DNA of 64,000 nucleotides from Cymbidium sinense (taxonomy: Eukaryota > Streptophyta > Magnoliopsida > Asparagales > Orchidaceae), in NCBI GenBank assembly GCA_021442155.1, contig CM038229.1:98929271-98993270 (forward strand), given 5' to 3'. Each line of letters starts with the position of its first letter. Positions within the stretch are counted from its first letter, which is position 1. The position numbers and the translations under genes were made by a program. The notes under the pieces were generated by a model. That model was not told the origin of the DNA. It saw only the letters and a program-made list of their open reading frames with translations, and made no database searches. This document shows, piece by piece, positions 49,701 through 63,722 of the stretch.

Positions 49701-52700
49701 TGAATTTTTCCCACCACCATATAGGAGGTGTGAAGAAAATTTTTAATTCAAGTGAATCCCACTATTGGATGTGCCGCTCTTTGGCTTTAGATGTTGTGGG
49801 TTAAGTTTGATTTGAATCTTAGCTCAATCGACCTCGGATCTTCCCCTAGAACATGTCGATCAAGGGGAAGAACATGGGATATCTCGTCCATCCGTGCATT
49901 TTGGATGGATGGGAGATAATTCACGTTTAGATTTCTTTATATCCTTTTTAAAATCATGGGGAGATCTGGTCGTCCGATATTTCATCAAATGGCGAGATCC
50001 CGGGTCTACCACCAACCTTTATGGATTTGACATTTAAGTGAATCCCTCATGGCACGCATGTAAAGCTGATCACCACCACATGTCACTTTATGATGAGGAT
50101 TAGTTAGGGAATTAATAAAATGCTAATTAATCTAGGGATCTTCTAAAATTCATATCTCCTTCAAGAAAATTAAAATAAATATGAAATAAAATTCTATGGA
50201 AAGATAATTCAACCTATAATATTTTAAAATTAATTGTAATGGGTTTTGAATTATAATTTTCTGATTTTGGGTTTTATTAGAAAGTTTATTTTATGATTAA
50301 TCTAAAATTTCTTGGGTAAAATTTAGGGAATGACTTATGCCTCCCTAATTTTCTTGGGATTTATTGAGTTCCTAATTAGGGATAATTGCATATGGATTTT
50401 GTAATTACCCTCCTCATGTAATTAGGGTATGATTAGTGGTTTTAATTCATGATTAAGATTGATTAAGGTTAGATCCAATAGATAGGAGGTTTAGAAAATA
50501 ATTTTGGGCATTTCCTTAAGCTATTCCCTAAACCTCATAATTTCTCTTTAATCTCTTCTTAATTAATGGTTAACTCATTAATTATCCCTTAATGAATTTC
50601 TAAAATTCTAAAATTTTCATAGCTTAATTAATCTACTTTGGGTAGATGCTTAGTTGTTTAATAGCTAAGTTCAAAAGGAACTCAAAACCCACCCAATTCA
50701 TGTGTGTGAAAGGGTATTTTGAAATTACATAAGCTAAACCCCTTAGCTTAATAAACCTTTAATTATGAACCAAATTGAATTAGGCCTTTTCCTTATTAGA
50801 TGAATTACAAATTTAAATTTATTATGAGTTTTATGTCATCTCATTGGCTCATAATTATTTGGTTAATTATTCTAAGGTAGTAAGGGTTTAAGTTACTTAA
50901 TTCATACCTTAACCTAATCAATTAAAAAATGGATCTAATCTTCAAAAAATTAAGGAAAAATATCAAAACATGTGAGAATGGGTTAGGAATAACAAACTCA
51001 ACTCACCTTTTCAAAATTAAATCAAACTCTAAATCAAACAAAATCACATTGAATTCACTTTTATTTATTTTAAACTTCATTTTCCCATGAGAATGTATTT
51101 AGGATTTAAGTGATGTGAATATGTTTACAAGCTTTCATTACTTTGAATCTTTTCCTGACATATTAAATTTATATGTCATGTGATTTCATGCATTCATATT
51201 TTTCAATTCAAATTAAAATGAAATTATTTACTTTATGTCAAGTTTGTATGTGTTGGCTAGTAGAAATATGAGTGCTATCGTCACTACTAAATTCAAATTA
51301 TTTTCAAAACATATAAATAAAATATCAAATCTGAAAGTATGCTATACTTTAATTATGAGCTTGCATGTGAATGATTATAAAGGTATGCTTAGTATAGATT
51401 TCCTTTCTCTTATGTTGGTATAGTTTTGAATAGGAATTTGGTAAGATGTATTGTTCATTTGAAAAGAGCCTAACACTTACCTAATTTCATATCATATTCA
51501 TCCCTATGCTATCACATAAGAAGGGCTACCTATACTTGCATACAAAATTACATAAATAAAATGAATCCATTAATACAACTATTCTTCTTCTTCATTTCAT
51601 TTCTTTTATACATATGTTTGTACTTAAGGAAAGTGGTATATTAGTCTGGACAACCCCAAGGTTGTGAGGCTTTAAGTAGCCCTAAGTAGGTCTTGTACCT
51701 TACATCTCACGTTAACACGTTGTACTTTCATTTGTGTATGTAAAAATTTGGATAAGAAAATTGCTTTCTACTTAAGAAAAATCATGCATATTCAACTTCT
51801 AAATTTCCTTAAATGAATTACTTAGCATGCATCATAAAGTATGTTAAATACTCATTTGTATGTATAGATATGCTTAGGTCCATCCATATGCTTGTAAAGA
51901 AATGAAGTAATGTGTGTTATGTGAATTTTGATTCATTTTAATTAATCTTAAAATACCTTTCTTTTGAATAGGTTTGTTTAGAGTTCATCTAAACTTAGGA
52001 TTAATTAAAAGATTTAATCAAAACATTCACCTAAACAAAACCTAAAATGTGAATCTACTTTAGAAATTACTAGAAAGGAAAAGAAAGTTCTCTCTCTCTC
52101 TTCATAACTTAGTAATTAATTATAGGATCCACTTAACCAAATCAAAACATAAAATAAAATCAACCCAAAATAATTAAACAACTTAAATAAAACCCTCCTC
52201 TAAGTTGAACATATTTTCACACTTAGAAAATTTGAACCTAAAGCTAACCATACCACACAATCCTTCAAAGCACACACATTAGCCTAAGTCACCACTTCTA
52301 GCCTTAGGTTAGTCGGTGCATGGTTTGATATTTTTTATTTTGTGATATATATTTTATGTTAGGGTGTATCTGAAATGAATGGTAGGACACTCTTAGTCTA
52401 ACTATTCTTTCAGCAGGGATTATGCGGGCTATCATAAATAAAAAATATAAATGATTTTCCTTATAGGTGCTTTATACCCCTAACCATAAATAAATGTGGA
52501 CTTCCCATGTGTGGTGATAAGTCCAATATACATGCTTGGAATTTGTGATTTATTTTAGTTAACCTTTAGTGTTAGATTTCAACTTTTCCTTTTCATGTAA
52601 ATTTGTGCAATTAGGATTTTGGAATGATTGTTATGGGGATTAGGATGAGCATTGGTCATAAGATCCTATCTTATGCACCATGTGAAGCCTTGAGCATCTA

Positions 52701-54309
52701 TCTTCCAACCATCCAAAAGAAGGAACCAAAGAAAAAGAAGAAAAGAATAAAGAAGAATAAAGCTTGAAGACCCCATGACAATGAATTCATTTCTTAATTG
52801 TAATTTAATTCATTTGAACTGGGTTGTATAAGGATAGAGCTGGCTACCCATATTTGATATTTTGGTGGTGGTGCCCCACCACAAAGGTCTTTATTCTTTT
52901 GTGATTAGCTTTATAAATTGATTGATGATTTAAGATTTTGCATGGTGGCATGGTTTTCCTAGTTCTTTATTTATGTATGTCCTAGATGTGGATTAGGCTC
53001 TTAGGAAAAATAAATCTTTTTCCCAACTTAATAACTCAAAATAAAAATTAAATAACTCATAACCTTACCTAAAGCTTAGTTTAAAATCAAGATAAAAGAA
53101 TTAACCCTTAGGATGAGCATTTCTTTTATAATATCATGCATAAATGCATCTTATTTCACTCTTGAGGAGGGCTTTCACCTTTGCTAAAAGAAATTGGCTT
53201 GACCTTGAGAGCCATGGTGGAAACTCACCTCCTCCCTTCACCGATTTTGGCCAATAATTTATTTCTCATGCATTAGTCATATAATCCTATTAGCCTAAGT
53301 CAAAATAATTATCCAAAATGAAAATAAAATGAAATTTGAATTGCATTGATTTGGGGTCATTTGAACCATGTCCCTTTACATCTAGTCTCTTTAGGAGTGA
53401 GTTTAAGGACCTGGGCCTCTTCTAAAATAATACTTAGCTATCTTGCATAAGCATAATGACTTGCCTACATGTATTTAAAACCATAGGAGGAGTTAGTTGG
53501 AAGCCAGTGGTGGTTAAAGTCCAAGCTATCGGGTGGTTTGTCCTCTCTTGTGGAGGCAAATCTATTACCATTTTTGCCTTAGATTTGGGTTGTGCTTTTT
53601 CGCCAAAGCTCCCTTATTTTAGGTTACGAGATTGCTTCTCCCTTTGTGCTCCATAAGCTTAAATTCTCACTTCTTAGGCATTTCCTTAATCTTGTGTTAA
53701 GGAATCAATAAGTCTTAAATTTCTAATAAAAATGCAACTCAAACAAACTAAATAAATTTCAAAGGTAAAGCCCAACTATAGGATAGTTTGAGATTGCTTG
53801 CTAGGTTTCCTAGCATCGAATCTATTTATCTTCTTTTGGCTTGATAATAACTCCCTCTTGGATCAATCTCATTTGATCTTCAAAATAAATAATCGATTGA
53901 TAGTCCTTCCTATTAAAATCTTCAAAGATAATGATCATTTACCTTAATCGGAGTTTTCCAAGGAATCCCTCTTTGGGAAGTAATTAACTATGGGGCTTGC
54001 CCCTGTAAGGAACTTAACAAACCGGTTTAAAATAAACCTTGCATTACTTTTAATGTAAAGTAGAGGAAGAATCTCTGGTACATATGTAGACTCATCATCC
54101 TTAGGAGTCTTTATTGGTGATTAGGTCCATCAAAGGGTAGTGACTTACGTTCGAGATAATACAATATTTCCTTGATAACATACCCGATCACTTGAATAAG
54201 TACATTGGATCTGCATGGTATCTAAAAGATGAATTTTTTGTAAGTCTTATTTTTCATTTCTCACCAATAGATTTGAAAGGTGACTCGTCTATAGGAATTT
54301 TTCTTCACA
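46779..54309 (+). mobile_element. F3 first LTR, complete (about 7.5 kb)
   Basis: It starts TGTTAACCTCATTTTTAG and ends ...tttttcttcaca. It is collinear with the F1 LTR: AATCAA-rich start, TTGACC array (48073-48867), GC-richer block (49000-50100), AT-rich middle, purine tract (52725-52768), TATA-like segments (52826, 52908) and the conserved distal 'gtaattaactatggggctt' part. Regulatory hexamers of the G-box type are less clear here than in F1. Confidence 0.82.
48073..48867 (+). repeat. TTGACC-rich array in F3 first LTR
   Basis: Same LTR subregion as in F1 and R1, with runs such as 'cttgacccaagttgaccca' and inverted GGTCAA cores. It is absent from the second F3 LTR because that copy lacks its 5' part. 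Confidence 0.7.
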
Positions 54310-54325
54310 AATTTTTCCACTCCAT
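54310..54325 (+). repeat. PBS stub between the two F3 LTRs
   Basis: 'aatttttccactccat' follows the LTR end. It aligns to aatTTTTGGcgACTCCA with small losses. The second LTR body starts immediately after, at 'attttggatggatg'. Confidence 0.45.
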
Positions 54326-55327
54326 ATTTTGGATGGATGAGATAATTCCATGTTTAGATTTCTTTATATCCTTTTAAAATCATGGGAGATCTCTAGCCAT
54401 CCAATCTTTGATCGGGATCAAATGGTGTCCGCCAGCCTTAGTGGATATGACATTTAAGTGAATTCCTCGGTGCGATCGTGTAAAGCGTGTTGATCGTCGC
54501 CGCATGTCGTGGCGGAGGATTAGTTAGGAAATTAATAAAATGCTACTTAACCTAGTGATCTTCTAAAATTCATATCTCCTTCAAGAAAATTCAAAAAATA
54601 TAAAATAAAATTCTATGGAAAGATAATTCAACTTAGAATATTTTAAAATTAATTTCAAGGCTTTTGAATTGTAATTTTCACTGATTTTGGGTTTTATTGG
54701 AAAGCTTATTTTGCTAATTACTTTTAATTAAGCCTCATTAATCCCAAATTTCTTGGGTATGATTTAGAGGATGACTTCTATCTTCCCTAATTTTCATGGG
54801 ATTTATTGAAGGACTAACTAAAAGAATTGCATATGGATTTCTTAATTACCCTCCTCATGTAAAATATGGTATGATTATTGGTTTTAATCCATGATTAGGG
54901 TTGATTAAGATCATCCAATAGATAGGAGGTTTAGAAAATACTTTTGAGGCATTTCCTTTAAGCTATTCCCTAAATCCACTTTTCTCTCATTAATCTCCTC
55001 TTAATTAAGGGTCAATTTATTAATTATCCCTTAATTAATTTCTAAAAATTTTAAAAGTTTGAGCTTAATTAATTTATTTTGGGTAGATGCTTGGTTTTAA
55101 TAGCCTAAGTTCAATTAAAGAAATCAAAACCCAATTCATGTGTGTGAAAGGGTGTTTTGAAATTACTTAAGCTAAACCCCTTAGTTTAATTAACCTTTAA
55201 TTATGAGCCAAATTGCATTAGGCCTTTTTTTATTAGGTGCATGCAAATTTAAATTCCATGTGAGTTTTTTATGTCATCTCATTGGCTCATAATTATTTGG
55301 TTAATTATTGAAGGTGGTGTAGGAAAG

Positions 55328-55405
55328 GGTTAATTAAGTTACTTAATTCATGCCTTAACCTAATGTGGTTAATTAAGTTACTTAATTCATGCCTTAACCT
55401 AATCA
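55328..55405 (+). repeat. Local tandem duplication, period 39 bp
   Basis: A segment beginning 'ggttaattaagttacttaa' and running to 'ccttaacctaat' occurs twice in direct succession, with the second copy shifted by 39 bp. The equivalent place in the first F3 LTR (about 50885-50925) has one copy, so the duplication arose in this LTR. Confidence 0.85.
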
Positions 55406-56352
55406 ATACTTAAAATGGATCTAATCAACAAAAAATTAAGTAAAAATATCAAACACATGTGGGAATGGGTTAGGAATAGCAAACTCAACTCACCTTTTCA
55501 AAATTTAATCAAACTCCAAACTAAACAAAATCACATTAAATTCACTTTGATTTATTTTAAGCTTTCTTATCCCATGAGAATGTCTTTAGGATTTAAGTGA
55601 AGTGAATATGCTTTCTTTGCTTTGAATATTTCCCCAATATGTTAAATTTATATGTCATGTGATTTCATGCATTCAAACTAAAAAAATGAAATTATTTACT
55701 TTATGTCAAATTTGCATGTGTTGGCTAAAAGCAAATATGAGTGGCTATTGTCACTTCTAAATTCAAATTATTTTTTAAAATACATAAATCAAATATCAAA
55801 TCTGAAAGTATGATGCTTATACTTTAATTATGAGCATGCATGTGAAAGATTATAAATGTATGCTTAGTATTGGTTTCATTCCTCTCTTATGTTGGTATAG
55901 TTTTGAATAGAATTTGGTAAGATGTATGGTTCATTTGAAAAGAACCTAACACTTACCTAATTCCATATCATATTCATCCCTATGTTATGACCTAAGAAGG
56001 GCATACTTGCATACATAAATTACATAAATAAAATGAATCCATTAATATTACTTTTGCATTCTTCTTCTCCATTTCATTTCTTTTATACATATGTTTGTAT
56101 TTAAGGAAAGTGGTATATTAGTCCGGACAACCCAGATTAGGCTTTAAGTTGCCTAAGTAGGTCTTGTACCTTACACCTCGGTTAACAATGGTGTTGTACT
56201 CACTTATGTCTTTCTTACTTTTTATTGTGTATGTGAAAATTTGGATAAAGAAAACCCTTTCTACTTAAGAAAATCAAGCATATTCAACTTCTAAATTTCC
56301 TTAAATGGATTACTTTGCATGCATCATAATGTGTGTTAAATACTCTCATTTG

Positions 56353-56461
<109 letters not shown>

Positions 56462-58943
56462 TTAGATCCATCCATATGCATGTTATAAATATTGGGAAGG
56501 AAATGAAGTAATGTGCTATGTAATTTTGATTCATTTTATTTAATCTTAAAATGTCTTTCTATTTGAATAGGTTTGTTTAGAGTTCATCTAAACTTAGGAT
56601 TAATTAAAATATTTAATCAAAATATTCCCTTAAATAAAACTAAAATGTGAATCTACTTTAGAAATTACTTAGGTTAGGGAAGGAAGAGAAGTTCTCTTCT
56701 CTTTCCTCTCCTCACAACTTAGCAATTAATTAGGATCCACTTAAACCAAATCAAAACATGAAATAAAATCAACCTAAAGAATTAAACAACTTAAATAAAA
56801 CCCTCCTCTAATGTGAATATATTTTCACACTTAGAAAATTTAAACCTACCATAGCTATGCATACCACACAAGCCTTCAAAGCACACACATTAGCCTAAGT
56901 CACCACTTCTAGCCAAGGTTAGATCGGTGCATGGTTTGATGTTTGTTTTGTTTTGTGATATATGTTTTAGAGTAGATGTTAGGGTGCTCATAGAATGAAT
57001 GGTAGGATGCTCTTAGTCTAACTATTTTTTTTTTTTGTAGGGATTGTGCTTAAGGGGTGCTATCATAAATAAAAATATAAATACTTTTTTCTTGCAGGTG
57101 CATTATACCCCTAAGAATAATCCAATAGGGTGGACTTAGTCACCCATTGTGGGGTGATAAGTCCAATATACATGCTTAAGTTTGTGTGGTTTGTTTTAGC
57201 TAACCTTTATTTTGCAGTGTTAGTTAGATTTTTACTTTTCCTTTTCATGTAAATTTATGCAATTAGGATTTTGGAATGAATATTATGGGGATTAGGATGA
57301 GCATTGGTCATAAGATCCTATCTTATGCACCATGTGAAGCCTTGGAGCATCTACCTCCCATCCAAAAGAAGGAACCAAAAGAAGAAAAGAAGAATAAAGC
57401 TTGAAGACCACCATAACAATGAATTCCTTTCTTAATTGTAATTTAATTCACTTGAATTGGGTTGTATAAGGGGCAAGGCTACATTTGATATTTTCGGGTT
57501 TGTGTAGTGGTGTGATACAATGACCTTTTATTCTTTTGTGATTAGCTTTATAAATTGATTGATTTATTTAGCTTTTGCATTAAATGACATGCTTTTCCTA
57601 GTTTCTTCCTTGCTTTATGTATGTCTGGATGTGGATTAGGCTCTTTAGGAAAAAATAAATCTTTTACTTAACAACTCAAAATAAAATTAAACAACTCATA
57701 ACCTCACCTAAAGCTTAGGTTTAAAATCAAGATAAAAGAATCAGCAACCTCTTAGCTAGATGAGCATTTCTTTTGTAATATCATGCACAAATGTATCTTA
57801 TTTCATCTTGATTGGAGGGCTTCCACCTTTACGAGAAACTTGGCTTGACCTTTGAGAGCCATGGTGGAAACTCACCTCCTCCATTCTCGATTTTGGCCAA
57901 TAATTTAATTCTCATGCATTAGTCATATAAATCCTATTAGCTTGAGTCAAAATAATTGTCCAAAATAGAGATAAAATGAAATTTGAATAGGTCATTTTTG
58001 AAGCATCCCTTTACATGATCTAGTCTCTTTAGGGAGTGAGTTTAAGGACTTAGTCTCTTTCTAAATAAATAGCCTAGCTATCTTGCATAATCATAATGAC
58101 TTACACATGTATTTAAAATTATAGGAGGTTAATTGGCGGCCACCCCTAGGCGGTTGTAAGTCCAAGTCGTTTGTCCTCTCTTGTGGAGGCAAACCTTTAC
58201 CCATTTTTTTCTTTTTAGGTTGTGCTTTGACCCTCACCAATGCTCCCTAGATTTAGGTTCTTAGGTTGCTTCTCCTTTGTCCATGAGTGGGCCATGAGCT
58301 TAATTCCTCACTTCTTAGGCATTTTCTTAATCTTGTGTTAAGAAATCTTAAGTCTAAATTTCTAATGAAAAATGCAACTCAAACAAACTAAATCAATTTC
58401 AAAATGTAAAGCCCAACTATAGGATAGTTTGAGATTGCTCGCTAGGTTTCTAGCATCGTGGGCATCTTCTATTTATCTTCTTTTTTGGCTTCAATAATAA
58501 CTCCCTCTCTTTGATCAATCCCATTTGATCTTAAAAATAAAACAATTGATTGATAGTACTTCTATTGAAATCTTTAAAGTTAATGATCATTTACCTTGTC
58601 GAGAGTTTTCTAAAGGAATCCCTTCCTTAGGATGTAATTAACTATGGGGCTTGCCTGTAGAACAATGAACGATTTAAAATAAATCTTGCTTTACTTTTCA
58701 TGTAGTGTAGGGAAGAATCTGCGGTACAATGAGACTCATCATTCTTAGGAGTCCTTATTAAGGTGATTAGGTGGTAGTGACTTCTATCTTTCGAGATACA
58801 CTATTTCCTTGATGATGTACCCATCAATAAGTACATCTACGATCGTGTGGCATCCTAAAGGATGAATTTCTATAAGTCTTGTCTTTCATTTCTCACCAAC
58901 AAATTTGAAAGGTGACTCTCATCTATAAAAGTTTTTCTCCACA

Positions 58944-58948
58944 CACAA
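58944..58948. repeat. Target-site duplication of F3, right copy (CACAA)
   Basis: CACAA follows the ...ctccaca end. The local sequence is CA-repetitive (cacacaacacaaca), so the exact boundary could shift by a few bases. The R2 sequence is continuous when F3 and one CACAA are removed: 'gtgaagcacaa' joins 'cacaacatatcacg'. Confidence 0.7.
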
Positions 58949-61728
58949 CACAACATATCACGAAAATTAAAGAAAATCACGTAATAATTTAACTTAGATC
59001 TAGAGTGCGTGACCTAAATCATTATGTGTGTGTTTGTGTGGCAAGGCTTTTTCAAAGCTCCTTTAATTTAAGTTTAAATTTGAAGTTTGAATTTATTTAA
59101 TTTTTACCTTTAGGTGGTTTCAATTCAAATGGTTTAGTGATTAAATTCCCATTTTATGTTCATTTTATTTGGTTAAAGTAATATTTTGGTTTTCAAGAAT
59201 AACAAATAGAATGAATTTTATTTTAAGTGAAACTCATTTTATTTCACATCCTAAATCCTCATGAAGTTTGCTTTTGAGAAGTCTAACTAAGATCCTTAAG
59301 TATCTTAATTAATCATTTTGATGTTATTTTATTTAATTCATATTTGGATTGATTTTATTTCTTTTCTTTTTTTTTTCTTTTGGAATTTAGATTTGATTTG
59401 ATTTATTTAGTTTATGTTGAAGGTTTATGTTATCTTTTTTAGATTAAGTTATTAAGTTATGTTGATTTAGTTCAGTTTATGTTGACCTAATGTGCTTAGG
59501 TTAAGGTTTGTATTTATTCTTAGATTGGATTAATTGCAAGTGTTAGGATTCATTAGGTATTTATTATTAAGTTATGGTTAATTATTTGAATTAATTAATT
59601 CATTTAATTTGTTAATTAAGCCAATTTAAGGATTATCAAGTTGATGAGTTTAAATGTTGTTTTAATATTCACTAAGGTTTATTAAGTTGATTTATGCTTA
59701 TTTTAATCATTTCCATAAGTTAGTTTAATTAAATTAGGTGTTTAGGGTTGAAAATTTCATTTCTCATAAAATATGTTGAATTAAATTATAAAAATTTAAT
59801 TATGGTATGTTTTAAGGTTAATTTGAGTTCCCAAAGTTTCAACTTAAATGGATTAGTGGTTAGAGAGTAATTATGATTTAATATTTTCAATTAAACTAAC
59901 TAAAGGCAAAAATACCTAATATAAATTGGGGTTTTAATTTTGTGGATTCCGCTCATCAAAATGAGTGATAGAGCCTTTAGTTATATTTTCTAATTTTATT
60001 TATTTTTTATATGAATTTTGAAGTTTTAGTGAATTTTAATTAATTTAAAATCATTATTTAACATTTTAAGTGAGGGGTCCACACGGGATGGCGGGATGTG
60101 TCGCAGCTTCGTGGAACCTTGCCACGCGCATGGATTGACCACTTGGATCCCACGTGGTGCCACATCAAAGTGCTCCATGCGGGATCCATTATAGGTCATC
60201 ATCAAAGATCGATGGTTTAGATTACTCCTATGGTTCCTTAAGGATTTAATCAAATGGTTTTGCTAGATGAGCGTCAATCTAAGAAGGATCGAGCTGTTGG
60301 GATTAAATCTAAGCTTCTTGTAAGAAATGGGCATCTTTCATGATTTCTCCCTAATCTCGTGATGGCCAGAAAAATCAAGCCATGATTTTGATCCCAAAAT
60401 GATCGAGGATCGATTTGGACCCATCCATGATAGATCTAATTGGGGATCCAATTTTCTTCATAAAGCTCAAAACTAGCTAGAGAAAGGGGAAGATGCATAC
60501 TCAAATTTTGGTGATTGTTGATGAGACTCCATTAGCTTTACCTCAAGATCACATTGCACAAAGTTTGGTGGCTTGGTTCCCCATGGATGCTCTAGACCAA
60601 TGCATGCCTTTGGTGGCATTGGTCATTTAACTGTCGATTAAAGAAGTCGGTGGAACTTCATTTTAGATTGCCTTGAGCTCAAAACATGTTTGTAGCTTCA
60701 ATTTGGGGTGAAACCGCTATCTTATTAGCCATTGGAGGCATTTGGCCTTAACTAAGTTAATCGTGCCAGTGAGGGGTCAGTCATGTTAGAATCCTATCCT
60801 TGGTGAAGCTATCGGAATAAAGGTGGGAAGGGAATAGGCTTTGCTCCCTGTGAGAATAGAGCTCTGTGAATTTGGTGGCAGAACTCACCATCATCACGGC
60901 TTGGGGTTAGATCAAGTAGCCTTTTCCTTGTGACATGTGATATTCCCTTGGAAGAGGAAAGCTCCTTGCTTTCATTCACTCATGGTACCCTTCCCTTCCT
61001 CTTCTTCTCCTTTTCTTTCTCTTCTTATTCTCTTGATTCTTGGAAAATCAAATCTCTATTTTTTTTCTTTTAATTTCTGCCTTCACTTGAAGGCGACCAT
61101 CCCTCATAAGAGGTGGCTTTGGTTTTTTGCATGGGAAGAGGTGGAAAAAAAATTTCTATTTTCATTTCATTTTATTTTATTTTCTTTAGTTCATTTTTTT
61201 TTTATGACTAATGGTGCTCATTTTGGGTTTATATTGGAACCCATTTGATTTGGATAGGAGCTTGAGTAGATCAAATGTGTTGATTCAAACTTGATATAAT
61301 TCAAAATCAATTCAAAAGAGTTTGAAATTAAATTTAATTTGTATTTTAATCATCTTGGATTGGTGATTAATTGATTTAGGGTTTGAGTTGATTTTTAATT
61401 TGATTTCAATTTAACCTATTTATGGGTTGAATTTCTTTCCAATTAGGTTCAAATGATCAATTTGACTCAATTGGGCGTTTGACACTAATCATATTTGATT
61501 ACATGTGTGAGATGATTTGGAGTTATTGATTTCATTTGGTTTCAATTAAATTTCAATTTAAATAAATTGGATTTGATTTGAGTTAATCCAAATTAGAAAT
61601 TTAAGTTGATTCCCTAGGACACTAAGTGTAGTGTCCTAAGCATTGAATTAAGAGGTTTCTAATTGGAATTAGAATATCCTAATTCTTTTTCAAGGTTCAT
61701 TAACCTCATTCAAAAAATGAGGTCAACA
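58949..61728 (-). mobile_element. Solo LTR R2 (inverted), right fragment = LTR 5' portion
   Basis: Minus-strand reading begins TGTTGACCTCATTTTTTGAA at 61728 and includes 'actaaaccatttgaattg' and 'gaaaccacc' near 59130, matching F1 'actaaaccatttaaatg' near 11545. A GC-richer block at 60060-60900 contains CACGTGG (about 60151), equivalent to the promoter-side block of other LTRs. With 44936-46778 it makes one LTR of about 4.6 kb flanked by AAGAC, so R2 is a solo LTR. ORFs at 60026-60253 and 60937-61248 are in this LTR and unsupported. Confidence 0.8.
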
Positions 61729-61733
61729 AAGAC
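61729..61733. repeat. Target-site duplication of solo LTR R2, right copy (AAGAC)
   Basis: Exact match to 44931-44935, directly after the CA end of R2 (61727-61728). Confidence 0.88.
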
Positions 61734-62480
61734 CGCAATTAAGCTTGGATGACTAGTATTGTTTTTTTACAATTTGATATCACATACATTCCATAGCGGT
61801 GAAGGGATAGATGTTAGTGATTTTCTTGTTTCATCCTATTCCTGGAATCACCTCTTAATGATGATTTTCTTGATGAGCAAATTATGCTCATTCATGAAAG
61901 AAAAATCACAAATTTGAGAAATGTTCTTTGATGGAGCCTCATCGATCAAACAAATCCAACCTCTAAATTTTCCAAGGGCAATAGTAGGGCATTATCTTCA
62001 TAACACCGAGGAGGAATAATGAGATGATCATATGGGTTAATCGAGCCAAGAACTAATAATGAAGTTAAGTAAGAAGCATTGGTAATAGATCATGAAGAAG
62101 CTATTTTCATAGGCATTCAAAACTTGTATAATTTTGGTGATTCGACATTATAAATCAAGTAATGGCATCTATAAAATCAACAAGCTTGAGTTAGCTTTCT
62201 ATCATAAGAGAGTTCTTAAACTTATGAAGTAAATACCAAATTTCACACTAAGCGAAGTCTCTCAATCCAAGAATAGCAAAATTAGATTTCTTAGCAAAAT
62301 TAGCTAAGGATATGGCAAGTATGAATAATGATTATGTCATGATTGGGATATTTACTTGACGATTTCTAGAGACAACAAAGTATCAATCGCATATAAAGGG
62401 GTTATCAAATTCAACCCACTAAAATGTGACTTAGGTTGCTTCAATCCTCCCCAAAATCAATAAGGAGTTATACCAAGAAA
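61734..62480 (+). pseudogene. E3 pol resumed: RNase H end and second RNase H
   Basis: The first part, frame-corrected, gives '(T)IXFDITYIPxxAVKG'-like residues at 61770-61805, the end of the first RNase H, collinear with F1 13385-13430. The second RNase H begins with 'MFFDGASS' at 61921-61944, a clear Tat-lineage signature with its catalytic Asp (GAT 61930-61932). Later come 'TNNEVK' then 'EALVIDHEEA' (about 62050-62095) and 'NLYNFGDSTL' (about 62122), matching the NNxAEYEAL and FGDSxL motifs. The gene piece is interrupted by stops. Confidence 0.75.
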
Positions 62481-63722
62481 GTTAGTGACATTATTTTAGA
62501 AAACAATGGGAAGTCTTTATAGTAGAGCCACATGATCGAGGCAACCCTTCATCGACTATTTTAAAGAAGGAAAATTACCAAATAATAAATCACGGTAGCT
62601 CAATTTGAGAAGAGAATGTTGTGCTATGCTTTGTCAACAACACTTTCATTGAAGATTCTTTGAATAAATGTGGCTACGATGCCTAAATACGATGATGCTA
62701 GCAAAGTCATGGTTGAAGTTCATGAAGGACTTTATGGCATCATGAGTCCCAAGATGACGAAAGATCAAAAGGATGGGTTATTATTGTCATCTATGGTGAG
62801 AGACTATATCGATCATGTTAAGAAGTGTTATGAATGTCAAGTACATGGGAATATAATCCACCAACCTCTAAATCTATTACACCCAACAATAGCATCTTGA
62901 CCATTTAAATATTGGGGTATAGATGTAATTGGATAGATTGATCCATCGTCATCAGTGGTCATTGCTTCATCCTAAAAGTGGTTGAGTATTTCTCTAAGTG
63001 GGTGAAGCTATCCCATTTAAAGAAGTTCGCGATCAGTGATTATCTTCTTTAAGCATAATGTCATATATAGATTTGGAGTGTCGCGAATAATTTTTTTTAT
63101 AATGGCCCGGCTTTAAAAGTATAAAGATTTATTGATTCACAATTGACACAAAATTGATTGATAATATTTTTTAATATACAATCCAAGGAAAAATGGCGCG
63201 AAGACTTCAACAAATATTAGTCAAGCCACTCAAGAAAATTTATGCTAAAAATAAAGAGAATGACATACCAAACTAATAGAGGCATTATGGGTGTATCGAA
63301 CTACCTACAAGATCGACTAAAGCCACTCCTATTCATTAATATTTGGAACGCTTCTTCCTTTTAAACTTTAGTTGCCATCACTTGAATAGCTATCCAATAT
63401 AATCTAGCGAAGACCAAAATGCTTGTTTGAGAATAGAGGAATGTGATGCACTTGAGTTAGATTGCAAGCTCATCAAAATCAAGAAGTTTATCAAGCAAAG
63501 ATGTCCGGGGCTTTTTGACCATTACCTCAAACATTCCAAGAAGGGGTGGTCTTTGTAGAAGACCAATTTTTCCTAATCAAAAATTGGTGAAAAATTTGAG
63601 CTTAATAAGGAGGGTCCTTTTGTCATTGAGAAGGTGTATCAAGAGAGGCATACCAACTCATTGACCTAAATGGTGAAAGATTAATGCCACCAATTAATGG
63701 TCGATCCTTGAAAAGTATTATA
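62481..63722 (+). pseudogene. Integrase remnant and pol end (E3)
   Basis: A 76-codon open piece (62670-62900) carries the zinc-binding region: 'EVHEGLYG' and 'YIDHVKKCYECQVHGN' with CxxC. The core starts 'FKYWGIDVIG' with catalytic Asp at 62922-62924. The second Asp is lost: the I-I-T-D-N-G site reads 'IIFFYNG' at about 63088. The triad Glu is still encoded in 'EDFNK' (GAA 63200-63202) after a frameshift. 'VYRTTYK' (about 63291) and the closing 'LNGERLMPPINGRSLK' (63664-63711) match the C-terminal part and end of Tat pol. Inactive. Confidence 0.8.

Noticed and set aside
60937..61248. 103-codon ORF with hydrophobic stretch
   Set aside because: It sits in the R2 LTR, driven by T-rich sequence, with no conserved counterpart in related LTRs.
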